Below, piece by piece: positions 42,821 to 50,693 of a DNA stretch of 64,000 nucleotides (position 1 is the stretch's first letter; the number at the start of each line of letters is the position of its first letter). The stretch lies in assembly GCF_029946505.1 (NCBI RefSeq), contig NZ_JARZHG010000005.1, positions 1 through 64,000 on the forward strand, written 5' to 3'. The stretch comes from Polyangium sp. y55x31 (GTDB taxonomy: Bacteria > Myxococcota_A > Polyangia > Polyangiales > Polyangiaceae). The position numbers were made by a program, and so were the translations under genes. Below the pieces are notes generated by a model. The model ran no database searches and had not been told where the DNA came from. It was given only the letters and a program-made list of their open reading frames with translations.

Positions 42821-44577
42821 CGACATTCGAGGAGATTCTCCGTGGGCCGATGCAAGAAGCCCTCGACCGGGCGCTGGCGCTGCCGGAGCACGCCTGGAAA
42901 GCGACGCTCGTTCGGCCGTTGACGGCGGCGCTCGATGCGGCCGAGGCGACGCGCTTCGCGGAGCTCGAGCGCCTCGTGACGGCGGTGGAGACGGTCTCGC
43001 AACATGCGACGCTGCTCGCAGCCAATGGGTACGTCGACGCGGGGACGCTGCAGGCCTTCGCCGCGGCCCATAATGCATGCCTCGTCGCGCGCGGGCTCGT
43101 GTATCCGCCGCAGCGAGGGGACGCGGCTCGTAGGGCGAATCCGGGCGTGCTCATTGCAGCCCGCGAGAAGCCGACGCTGAGAGAGGTCGAGCGCGAGCCG
43201 TTTGATGCGAGCGCGGCGGCGCCGCAAAAAACCGTGGAGGCGGGCCCGGAGAAGGCCGCGCCGCCGAGGGATGAGCGTGATCTTCCCGTTCCGCCAAAGC
43301 CGCTCGTCGCCCTGGAAGAGGGGAAGGGCGCGCCGATTTCGGAGGATGCTTTTTACGCGGACATCGTCGCATCGTGCTTGGATCGCGCGGCGATGCTCGC
43401 GCGCCATCGTACCGAGAGACCTCTCCAGTTCCGCGGGGAGATCGAAGAGCGATTGCTGCGAAGTGTGGATGCGATTGCGTCGATCGGGGGGCCGTGCATT
43501 CGGCTCGTGCTCGACGCGTGGAAGCGCTCGCTCGAATCACCGGGCCCGTGGAACACGTGGGCCGCGGTATTCACGCTCGCGTGTTTTTCCGAGCGCGACG
43601 CGCTCGATGCCCTCACGCACGGCTTGACCACGCTTCCGCCGACGGCGATGGAGCACGCGCGCGCGGCTGCGGAGGCGCTCCTCCTCGCCCCACATCCCGA
43701 GCGGAATGGCGTCTGCCGGACCTTGCTCGTCTCGCCCCATCCGGTCGCGCGCGCCGTGGGGGTGCTCGTGCTCGGGCGGCAAAACGCGCTCGGAGTCGAT
43801 GAGATTCGCGCATTCCTCCTCGACCCCAATACGTCCGTCACGGCGGCGGCTGCCGAGGTCGTGGATGGTTTGCCTGCCGACGACGTGGCGCGCCTCGTGC
43901 CGCTCCTCGGAAAATGCATGGGGCTCCCTGAGCCAGCGGTGGTATGGGCGGCGGCGCGGACGCTCCTGCGTGCTGGTCAAAAAGACCCGTATTTCGAGCT
44001 GCGCGATGGCGGGCCTCGTGCGGCTCGTCTGCAGCCGTTTGGCGCGGAGATCTTCGTGCTCTCGGGAGACGTATCGGATCGAACTGCGCTTGCTGCGTGC
44101 CTCGCGCGAACGCCTCCTTCCGCGGCGACACTTTCGGCGCTCGCGCGATTTGGTCATGCGGGGACCTGGTCGTATCTCCTGCGGCAACTCGCGAACGAGG
44201 ATCTCGCGGATGCCGCCGAGGCTGCGCTCATGACGCTGTTCGGCGAGCGCGTGGCGCCTTCGCGGCGGCAGGATGCAGGGGCGTGGCGGAAGGCCATCGA
44301 GGCGATGCGATTGGATCCGAACGTTCGATATCGCGGCGGCGAGCCGTGGACGGCGGAGCGGGTCGCAGAGGCGTGTGCGTCCGGTGCGCTCACCCGGGTC
44401 GAGCTCGAACGGCTGCTCGACGAGCTGGCCGTGCGCGCGGGAATGCGTGCACCCGCGGACGGGGCCGCGTGGGGGCAGGAGCTCGAGCGCGCGCTCGCGC
44501 TGCTCGTGCCTGCGGCGCGGGAGCGGGATCGCGCGGCAATGCCGGGAACGTGGTGGCAGTTGCGACGGTCCTCGTAA
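42817..44577 (+). CDS. HEAT-repeat protein, T6SS-linked
   Basis: 586 residues, cytoplasmic. An N-terminal helical region and an acidic, Pro/Glu-rich linker (about 130-175) precede a series of HEAT-like repeats: NTWAAVFTLACFSERDALDA, SPHPVARAVGVLVLGRQNAL, PNTSVTAAAAEVVDGLPADD and GLPEPAVVWAAARTLLRAGQ. The layout resembles the TIGR02270-type proteins found with T6SS genes. HEAT arrays are protein-binding scaffolds, so it may recruit effectors to the spike. Start overlaps the ketosynthase-like gene (ATGA), and its stop directly abuts that of the convergent DUF2169 gene. Confidence 0.75.
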   Translation: MTTFEEILRGPMQEALDRALALPEHAWKATLVRPLTAALDAAEATRFAELERLVTAVETVSQHATLLAANGYVDAGTLQAFAAAHNACLVARGLVYPPQRGDAARRANPGVLIAAREKPTLREVEREPFDASAAAPQKTVEAGPEKAAPPRDERDLPVPPKPLVALEEGKGAPISEDAFYADIVASCLDRAAMLARHRTERPLQFRGEIEERLLRSVDAIASIGGPCIRLVLDAWKRSLESPGPWNTWAAVFTLACFSERDALDALTHGLTTLPPTAMEHARAAAEALLLAPHPERNGVCRTLLVSPHPVARAVGVLVLGRQNALGVDEIRAFLLDPNTSVTAAAAEVVDGLPADDVARLVPLLGKCMGLPEPAVVWAAARTLLRAGQKDPYFELRDGGPRAARLQPFGAEIFVLSGDVSDRTALAACLARTPPSAATLSALARFGHAGTWSYLLRQLANEDLADAAEAALMTLFGERVAPSRRQDAGAWRKAIEAMRLDPNVRYRGGEPWTAERVAEACASGALTRVELERLLDELAVRAGMRAPADGAAWGQELERALALLVPAARERDRAAMPGTWWQLRRSS

Positions 44578-45570
44578 TTACGTCACGAGATCCACCTGAA
44601 GCTCCCGCAAGACCCGCTTCCCGCGGCCCGTGCGGAACGCCTTCCGCGCCACGAGCTCGAAGCGTCGTTCGTTCGGATGCACGACGAGCGAATCGATGAC
44701 GGGACGCTCGACGGCCTTGTCCCCTCCATCGAAGCGCGCTCGCACGACGACGGGGAACGCAGGGATCTCGAATGAGATCACGCCTTCCTCGTGCATGCCG
44801 AGGATCGACACCACGTCCCCCGGCGCGAGCGGCAGGTCGAACTGCAAATCCGGATGCGCCGCATTGTTGTGCCGGACATCAAAATCGACCGGCATGAGGG
44901 GCATTCGTGTCTTTTGCCACGCCTCGTCGAACGTCCCGGCCCATGCCCGCCGCGGGAGCCAATGCGTCATGATGGGACCGAGGCCCACGGGCGGGTGGTT
45001 GTCTCCAGCGTCGTCGTGCGGCCGGAGCGGGTGCTCGATTTGTGGGGCGGGTCGATCAAGGAGGTCGCGCTTGCGCTTGGCGACGCCCACGCCGGCGGGA
45101 TTGCGCTCTTCGATGAGCGTGAGGTCCTCGCTCATGCCCCCATAAGCGCGTTCGTGGACGATGGGCATGCGCTCGAACGGGACCGCGGGGCCCACGACGA
45201 TGCCGGCCACGCCCTGAATGAAGCGCCGTTCGCCGTGCACGCGGAGCTGGACCGTGCGGTCTTTCACCTTCACGACGACGTCCATCGATTCGACGCGGCG
45301 CTTGGAGACGGCGTCGCCGGCGACGATCACGTCGGCGCCGTGTTTCTCGATGCATAGATCCGAGGGAAGCACGATGCTGCCATTCGGATTCTTCGCGTCG
45401 AGTGGAATGTCGTTGGGGCGGAGCGGGATGGGATCGTCCGAGGGGGCGACGCGGCCGCCGGGGAGGATGTCGAAGGTCGCTTTGACGACCGCGACGACGA
45501 GGGCGTGGCCGTCGGGGCCGGTCGTGGGGACGTCGAGCGCGACGAACGGGGTGGCGTTGCTGAAGGTCAT
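44578..45570 (-). CDS. DUF2169 protein (T6SS accessory)
   Basis: 330 residues. It begins with the DUF2169 pattern: ATPFVALDVPTTGPDGHALV, VVAVVKATFDI, SDLCIEKHGADVIVAGDAV. Later come RTVQLRVHGERRFIQG and RMPIVHERAYGG, also typical, with the NPAGVG element after them. DUF2169 proteins are widespread in vgrG/PAAR gene groups and are thought to act as effector loading adaptors or chaperones. It is on the opposite strand to the rest of the island, which it closes. The start ATG at 45570 has GGAG about 10 bases upstream. Confidence 0.88.
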   Translation of the reverse strand: MTFSNATPFVALDVPTTGPDGHALVVAVVKATFDILPGGRVAPSDDPIPLRPNDIPLDAKNPNGSIVLPSDLCIEKHGADVIVAGDAVSKRRVESMDVVVKVKDRTVQLRVHGERRFIQGVAGIVVGPAVPFERMPIVHERAYGGMSEDLTLIEERNPAGVGVAKRKRDLLDRPAPQIEHPLRPHDDAGDNHPPVGLGPIMTHWLPRRAWAGTFDEAWQKTRMPLMPVDFDVRHNNAAHPDLQFDLPLAPGDVVSILGMHEEGVISFEIPAFPVVVRARFDGGDKAVERPVIDSLVVHPNERRFELVARKAFRTGRGKRVLRELQVDLVT

Positions 45571-45606
45571 GCTCGGCGGCTCCTTGTCGCCCTCATCCTC
45601 GCATGC

Positions 45607-46182
45607 TCAAGGCTTGATCGTCACCTTCGTGCCGACGGGGACGAGGGTGTAGAGCACGGCGACGTCTTCATTGGTGAGCCCGATGCAGCCGTCCGTCGGG
45701 CCCCAGACCTGCCCGAGCCCGGTGGCGCTCGAGAGCCGGATCCACGCCCGCGCCAGGGCCGCGAGCTTCGGCTTGGTCCCGTGGATGCCAATGCCGCCGC
45801 CCGGTTTGTCGATTCCGTTTTTCTTCGCCCGCGCGAGGTCTTCGAGCTCGGGATAGGAGATCCCCAGGAATCGATAAAAACGCTCGCTCTCCGATTTGCT
45901 CGTGATGCGATAGACGCCCTCGGGCGTGCGCTCGTCGCCCTCGCGCTCCTTTTGCCCGACGGGATTGGCCCCGAACGTGGCCGAGAAGGTGCGGAACGGT
46001 GTTCCGCCGCAGCGCAGATCGAGCGCGGCGTCCTTCTTTCGGATGACGATCTCGGGCTTGGCACAGGAGGCGGGCGTGGCGAGGCTCGAAGGCGGCAGGA
46101 AAAGCACGAGGAGGGCGACGGCCGCGAGGACGAGGGCGGCGAGGAGGATCGAGCGTTTCGCGAGCGGGCGGGAGCGAGGCAT
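45607..46182 (-). CDS. L,D-transpeptidase (YkuD family)
   Basis: 191 residues from the ATG at 46182. One N-terminal transmembrane or signal segment (SILLAALVLAAVALLVLFLP) precedes the YkuD domain. The domain has RTPEGVYRI, GIGIHGTKPK with the catalytic-site His, and GPTDGCIGLTNEDVAVLYTL with the nucleophile Cys. The usual SxGCIR reads TDGCIGL, so the conserved Arg is replaced by Gly. These enzymes cross-link peptidoglycan or attach proteins to it; this could also be a hydrolytic variant. It follows the PfkB kinase gene by 26 bases. Confidence 0.9.
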   Translation of the reverse strand: MPRSRPLAKRSILLAALVLAAVALLVLFLPPSSLATPASCAKPEIVIRKKDAALDLRCGGTPFRTFSATFGANPVGQKEREGDERTPEGVYRITSKSESERFYRFLGISYPELEDLARAKKNGIDKPGGGIGIHGTKPKLAALARAWIRLSSATGLGQVWGPTDGCIGLTNEDVAVLYTLVPVGTKVTIKP

Positions 46183-46208
46183 GGGCAGAAGCCCGATCTT
46201 GCCACACG

Positions 46209-47093
46209 TCAGCCGTGCGCGCCCTCTCGAAATGGGTTCTCCCGCATGTACGCGAAGACCACCTCGCGGCTTGGAATGCCGGCGACGCCGACCGCCTCGA
46301 CGCCGAACGAGGCCGTGATGTTCGCGAAGCGCGCGGCCTCCACCGGATCGAGGGTCTCCTGGAAACGAATCATGAAGGCCGTCGCGAAGACGTCGCCGGC
46401 GCCCGTGGGATCGACCTCGCGGGCGGCGCGGGGAGGGATCCGCGTCACGAGGGTCGTCCCGTCGTCGCGGCGCCTGTACAGCGTGCTTCCGTCCCGGTAT
46501 TCGGTGAGGACCACGAGGGGGACGTGCTCGATGATGGGATCCAGGCGGCGGAGGTCGGCGTCGATGTCTTCGAGCGAGAGCACGACCGCGGTGAGCCGCG
46601 GGAGGATCTCGCTCGCGCTTTCCCAGGGTTTGCCGTGGACGCGCCCGGCCTCGTCGAAGCGCCGCATCCACCCCTGGGGCGTCGCCACGACCAGCGTTTC
46701 CTCGGCGAAGATGTGGGCCACGTCGGGGGTGATCTCGTCGGCGATCGGCCCGAGAAGCGCCGCCCGCGGCCGGCGCAACGAGGGATCGATATCGGCGGCG
46801 GTGATCGGCCGCGCCCGCGTGCTGCAATGCTGGATGCGCCCCGCCTCGGTATAGACATTGACGAAGGTGGTCGTCGACTCCGAGGGGAGGACGTGGAGCT
46901 CCACCTCGCGCGGCAGCTCGGAGAAATCGAGCTCCGGCGCCGCCGCGGTGACGATCGTCGGCCTCCGACCGAGCTTGACGGACGTGACGGCGGCGAAACT
47001 CACGGTGCCCCCGAGGTGGTAGCCGTCGTTCGGATCGGTGCTGAGCAAATCCCGGGCGACGTGACCGATGAGCAGGATGTCCGGCGCGGCCAT
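46209..47093 (-). CDS. PfkB-family carbohydrate or nucleoside kinase
   Basis: 294 residues when started at the ATG at 47093; an earlier in-frame start at 47135 is possible. The N-terminal motif is ILLIGHVARDLL and LGGTVSFAAVTSVKLG. The PfkB signature 2 is EVDPTGAGDVFATAFMIRF, with the catalytic Asp in GAGD. The lid and central segments are shorter than in ribokinase, and the FVNVYTEAGRIQHC segment suggests a distinct sugar acceptor. Substrate unknown. It probably shares a transcript with the L,D-transpeptidase gene downstream. Confidence 0.87.
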   Translation of the reverse strand: MAAPDILLIGHVARDLLSTDPNDGYHLGGTVSFAAVTSVKLGRRPTIVTAAAPELDFSELPREVELHVLPSESTTTFVNVYTEAGRIQHCSTRARPITAADIDPSLRRPRAALLGPIADEITPDVAHIFAEETLVVATPQGWMRRFDEAGRVHGKPWESASEILPRLTAVVLSLEDIDADLRRLDPIIEHVPLVVLTEYRDGSTLYRRRDDGTTLVTRIPPRAAREVDPTGAGDVFATAFMIRFQETLDPVEAARFANITASFGVEAVGVAGIPSREVVFAYMRENPFREGAHG

Positions 47094-47224
47094 TTCTTCG
47101 ACCCCTCCCGCGGAGCATAGCACCCCGAGGCGCATGCCGTGCGTCCTCTGGACGGCCCCCACGAGCTCGCTCGCCGGCGTATGAACCGGTTCTCGCGTGT
47201 TTGGTTTCGTGCTAGACGGGCGAG

Positions 47225-47548
47225 ATGGCGGACGAACGTGCGGGGGGTTCGGGGCAGCCGAATGCGGGGAACGCCGTGAAGGTCGCCCTGGATCCGGAAG
47301 AAGAATGGAAGCGGGCGATCGCGCGGCGGCGCGAGTATACGATCCGCAACACGAAGGCCATGGCGGCGGGCATCCTCGTGGCCGTCGTGATCAGCGGGGC
47401 CCTCATCGGCGGGCTCTTCAGCGTCATGGAAGGCGACTGGGACGGCTCGCGCCCGGGCTCCATGGTGCGGCTCCTCGCGCTGCTGGCGACGCCCGGGGTG
47501 CTCGTAGGAATCTGGGTGCGAAACAAGCTCAAGGTCCCGAATTCATGA
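47225..47548 (+). CDS. Small two-segment membrane protein
   Basis: 107 residues. A soluble acidic/basic N-terminus (DPEEEWKRAIARRREYTIRN) leads to one transmembrane segment (AAGILVAVVISGALIGGLF) and another (SMVRLLALLATPGVLVGIWV). No family recognised. It is transcribed alone and converges on the lipoprotein gene at 47566 with 17 bases between. Confidence 0.65.
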   Translation: MADERAGGSGQPNAGNAVKVALDPEEEWKRAIARRREYTIRNTKAMAAGILVAVVISGALIGGLFSVMEGDWDGSRPGSMVRLLALLATPGVLVGIWVRNKLKVPNS

Positions 47549-47565
47549 CCTCGAGGCACGGGGCT

Positions 47566-48321
47566 TCAGAACCGGAGGCAGCGTAGGCCGATCGGCTTGC
47601 CATTGCCGATGTAAAGCTCGTTCATCGCGGCGCCCGAGACGGGCAGGGGCACGACGTGGTCCGTCTGCGGCGCGAGGTTCCCGAGCGCGAGCGTGCTGTC
47701 GGCGCCACGTACGTAGACGTCGAGCGAATAGTAGAAGTGGGACGGGAACTGGTCCTGGCCCGGCAGCGCGAGCGTCGCCTCGAAGAACGCGAAATCGCTC
47801 TCCTGCAACGCGGCGATGTCGGCCTCGGTCGGCAGGTGCCAATCCGCGCCGAGCTTCGCCGCGCAGATGTCGACGTCATTCACGTGCTCTGGGATCCAGT
47901 AAGGTTTGGCGCCGAAATCCTCGTAGCCGCAGCGCGCGACCTCGTCGTAATTGGTCATGATCTCGGCCTGCGTGAGGGGCGGCCCGCCGGGGCTCTGCTG
48001 CTTGATGGCCGGGTGCGTGGGGGCGCAGAGCGGAACGAGCTCCTCGAAGGTGCGGATGTCGTCGAGGAGCGCATCACGATCGGCGTCGGAGAGCATGGGA
48101 TAGACGCTCGGGTCCTGAAACATCTGGAACACGGTCGCATCGGGGAAGAGCGGGGCCGAGAGCTCGATGCTCGGCTGCCCCGCGTTCCCGATCGCGATCG
48201 CGCCCGCGTATTGAAGGCCGGGGTGGAAAGCATCGTTTTGCTCCCCGGGCTCACTCGGGCTTTCGACGCATCCAGCGACAGCGACCAGCACGAACAGCGA
48301 TGCAAGCAAATTCTTTCGCAT
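47566..48321 (-). CDS. Lipoprotein of unknown function
   Basis: 251 residues. The signal MRKNLLASLFVLVAVAGC has lipobox VAGC. The mature protein contains a segment with a folded-domain look near the C-terminus (DWHLPTEADIAALQESDFAF, then YYSLDVYVRGADSTLALGNL), ending in GKPIGLRCLRF. This end pattern (a W, LPT, a final RC(V/L)R) recalls DUF1566/FGE-like C-lectin-type domains found in lipoproteins. The ribosome binding site is GGGAGGTA. It lies 27 bases behind the DAC-type gene and is probably co-transcribed with it. Confidence 0.7.
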   Translation of the reverse strand: MRKNLLASLFVLVAVAGCVESPSEPGEQNDAFHPGLQYAGAIAIGNAGQPSIELSAPLFPDATVFQMFQDPSVYPMLSDADRDALLDDIRTFEELVPLCAPTHPAIKQQSPGGPPLTQAEIMTNYDEVARCGYEDFGAKPYWIPEHVNDVDICAAKLGADWHLPTEADIAALQESDFAFFEATLALPGQDQFPSHFYYSLDVYVRGADSTLALGNLAPQTDHVVPLPVSGAAMNELYIGNGKPIGLRCLRF

Positions 48322-48333
48322 GACGTACCTCCC

Positions 48334-48348
48334 TGCGGGGCCCCCGCA
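48334..48348 (-). terminator. GC hairpin between DAC gene and lipoprotein gene
   Basis: TGCGGGG-C-CCCCGCA forms a palindrome ending directly at the stop codon of the DAC-type gene. With a single-base centre it would open to a smaller loop in RNA. It could attenuate or separate the two genes. Confidence 0.35.
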
Positions 48349-49455
48349 TCACTCGTACAGCGTGACCTTCCCGTCGCGATTGCGCACGCACTTGATCGAG
48401 CCATCCTGCGAGCAAACGAAGGCCACCCCGCGCGGGTACGCCGCGCAGAAGCGGGCCGCAGATCGATGCCGCGTGCCGTAGGCCTCGACGCTCCGGGACG
48501 TCCCGTCCGGCAGGAAGATCGTTTCGAGCTCGGTCTGCGCCAGCACTTCGACCCCGAAGCCGAGCACCCGATATCGGTCCGTGATGAGCAGCGCGCCGTC
48601 CACCGCCGTGAGCCCGGGGAGCCGTTCGAGCAAGCGGCGCGCCTTGTCCTCCGCATACTGGAATTCCATGGCGCCGCGCCCCGGGGAATCCTCGTCGAAC
48701 TGGAACACCGATTTCCGCAGGAGCGGCCAGACCGAGTCGTCCTGGCACTGGTATTTGATCTTGAGGAGCTGTCGCCAGGAGGAGGACTTGCATTCGCGGT
48801 CGGGGATGACGAGGACCGTTCCGCCGTGCCCGAGCTTTCGGATCGTCGAGAGGACGTCGTGCAGGTGCGCCGGATAGTTGACCTGCGGAGACCACGAGCC
48901 CCCGCGCCAGTTGACGCCGTCCCACAATGCGTCGGTCGCCTCGGAGAGCGCCTCGACCACGGATTGAAAGACGCCGAGCCGCTCCCCCTCCGCGAAAATA
49001 TGGCCGTCTTCGAGGGCCACGAGGCTGCGCATATTTCGCCCGACGGAGAGCTTGCCCGGCGCCATCACCGAGACGGTGAGCTGCATGTCCGCGCCATTGC
49101 ATAACCCCCAGATGAGCGGCTCGTCCCCGCCGGGATCGACGGCGAGCATGACCTTCGCGGCGTCCGCGGCCGGCGCGAGGCGCATGATCTCGTGGGGCGT
49201 GAAGCTGCGCGGCGGGTCGATCCGGAGGGGATGATCGATCTCCGATTCTCGCAGATCGGGGCTACAAACGACGGCGCGGAACTGGGTCCCGCGGCGCTCG
49301 TCCGCCGTGTAGCTCGCGTGGTATGCGACCTCGAGCAGCAGCGCGAGCTTGTCGTCGCTCGGCAGGGCCGGAGGCTCGCTTTCCTGCCGGGCCCACTCGT
49401 ACCAGCGCGCCTTCAGCGGCGCGAGCATGTCTCTCGGATATTTGAAGGAGGTCAT
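48349..49455 (-). CDS. DAC-domain protein, putative diadenylate cyclase
   Basis: 368 residues, cytoplasmic. The C-terminal about 110 residues carry both hallmark motifs of DisA_N/DAC domains: DGA in LTAVDGALLITDRYRVLGFG (about 285) and RHR in AYGTRHRSAARFCAAYPRGV (about 329), spaced and followed by the expected strand (AFVCSQDGSIKCV). DAC domains join two ATP into cyclic di-AMP. The N-terminal two-thirds looks like one of the sensor domains that accompany DAC in soluble proteins (DACNV-type), with FTPHEIMRLAPAADAAKVML and VWPLLRKSVFQFDED. There is no DisA linker/HhH part and no membrane segment, so it is neither DisA nor CdaA. Activity is inferred. Confidence 0.75.
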   Translation of the reverse strand: MTSFKYPRDMLAPLKARWYEWARQESEPPALPSDDKLALLLEVAYHASYTADERRGTQFRAVVCSPDLRESEIDHPLRIDPPRSFTPHEIMRLAPAADAAKVMLAVDPGGDEPLIWGLCNGADMQLTVSVMAPGKLSVGRNMRSLVALEDGHIFAEGERLGVFQSVVEALSEATDALWDGVNWRGGSWSPQVNYPAHLHDVLSTIRKLGHGGTVLVIPDRECKSSSWRQLLKIKYQCQDDSVWPLLRKSVFQFDEDSPGRGAMEFQYAEDKARRLLERLPGLTAVDGALLITDRYRVLGFGVEVLAQTELETIFLPDGTSRSVEAYGTRHRSAARFCAAYPRGVAFVCSQDGSIKCVRNRDGKVTLYE

Positions 49456-49626
49456 GAGCGCCCACGCAAGCTCGTCGGGAGATGAAACGGCGCTTCATGG
49501 CGATCTGTCAAGCCGAGCGGCCGGGTGAGGGACGCTCGTGCGTCTCACCCTCGCAGCTCGAGCTCGTGAGATTCGTGTGAGGTCTGAAGTCCTCGGGGAT
49601 CGAGGGGTGGAGGCATCAGGCTCGCG

Positions 49627-50472
49627 CTACAGCAGGCCGATGCCGAGCACGTTGAGGTGCAGGATGCAGAGGTCGCTCTCGTCGAGCGAGGTCTGGATCG
49701 CCGGCTTGCCGTTGCAGGTGAAGATCCCATCCGCGCCGGCGCAAGCCGTGGCGCGATCGTAACGGACCTGCACGCCGCAGGTGTTGAGGGATGTGCCGCA
49801 GATGCGGCTGACCCAGGTGAGTGACGTCACGAGCCCGCAGGTGTCGAGCAGGTCGACGCGGGGCCAGGCGTAGTAGATCGGCGTCTGGCTCGGGCCCTCG
49901 AGCTTCACCTGCCAGATCGCCTCCTCGATGGTGAACCCTCGCCGCTCCGCGCTCTCCGTCCCGGCGATGCTGGGGCCCGAGAGGAAGATCGGGACGTGCG
50001 CGCTGAACGCGTTGAGGTGCGTCACCATGCAGGTGAGCGCGTCCTCCTTCTGTGACGTCGTGAGGCCTGCCGTGAGCCACGCGCCGGTCGTGCGGAGGAT
50101 CCCGCCGCCCGCGTAGATGCGCCCCGCGCTCGTGAGCTGCGTTCCCGCGGGGAGCGTGCATCGCGCCACGTACTCGAAGACGTCTCGACCGCCCGAGGTA
50201 TCGAGCAGCCCGGTCGCCTCGATCGCGGGGTTCACGGCCGAGGGATTCATGGGGTTCGCCGCGGCGACGTTCAGGGATGAAAGGAGCGCGGCCACGTTCG
50301 CGTGGTAGTCGACGGGGTTCAGCCCGTTCATCCCGCCCGAGCCGTTCGTGGGACCACCCTGCGGGGCGAGCGCCGGACTCTCCCCGAAATCAGCAGGATC
50401 TTCCGCCGCGCCGACGCAGCCAGCGAGCGCGCAGGCAACACCAAGAACCGTAAGCAAACGAAACGACACCAT
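49627..50472 (-). CDS. Lipoprotein of unknown function
   Basis: 281 residues. Lipobox LAGC after a hydrophobic signal (FRLLTVLGVACALAGC). The mature part begins with a flexible acidic and Gly/Asn-rich stretch and then a domain with PSAVNPAIEATGLLDTSGGR, EYVARCTLPAGTQLTSA, TCMVTHLNAFSAHVPIFLSG and paired cysteines (TCGLV, ICGTSLNTCG, FTCNG, LCILHL). The pattern, starting with a Cys-bearing helix and ending in a beta-rich part, is common among myxobacterial outer-membrane lipoproteins. Function unknown. It is divergent from the kinase-TPR gene, sharing a 221-base region with a palindrome. Confidence 0.7.
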   Translation of the reverse strand: MVSFRLLTVLGVACALAGCVGAAEDPADFGESPALAPQGGPTNGSGGMNGLNPVDYHANVAALLSSLNVAAANPMNPSAVNPAIEATGLLDTSGGRDVFEYVARCTLPAGTQLTSAGRIYAGGGILRTTGAWLTAGLTTSQKEDALTCMVTHLNAFSAHVPIFLSGPSIAGTESAERRGFTIEEAIWQVKLEGPSQTPIYYAWPRVDLLDTCGLVTSLTWVSRICGTSLNTCGVQVRYDRATACAGADGIFTCNGKPAIQTSLDESDLCILHLNVLGIGLL

Positions 50473-50609
50473 GATCTTTCCTCTCTCTCCGCTCGGCGCT
50501 GGCGACCCAGGACAGCCTCCCCGTCATCGACCTTGCTGCAGACCCTCCCAGCGCCGGTGGCCTGGTGAACCAGTGCCGAACACAAGGTAGGCTTCTTGCA
50601 ATTGCAGAA

Positions 50610-50631
50610 CCATGGGACGTTGGTCCCATGG
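50610..50631. promoter_or_regulatory. Palindrome in divergent promoter region, operator candidate
   Basis: CCATGGGAC (50610-50618) and GTCCCATGG (50623-50631) form perfect 9-bp arms with a 4-base spacer, between the lipoprotein gene at 50472 and the kinase gene at 50694. A dimeric regulator could bind here and control both genes; as RNA it would fold in the kinase leader. Confidence 0.45.
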
Positions 50632-50693
50632 CGGCCCTCCCGAAGACAGGTCATGGTGTCGGCGTGCGTTCTGTGGGTCCTGTTACACTTACT

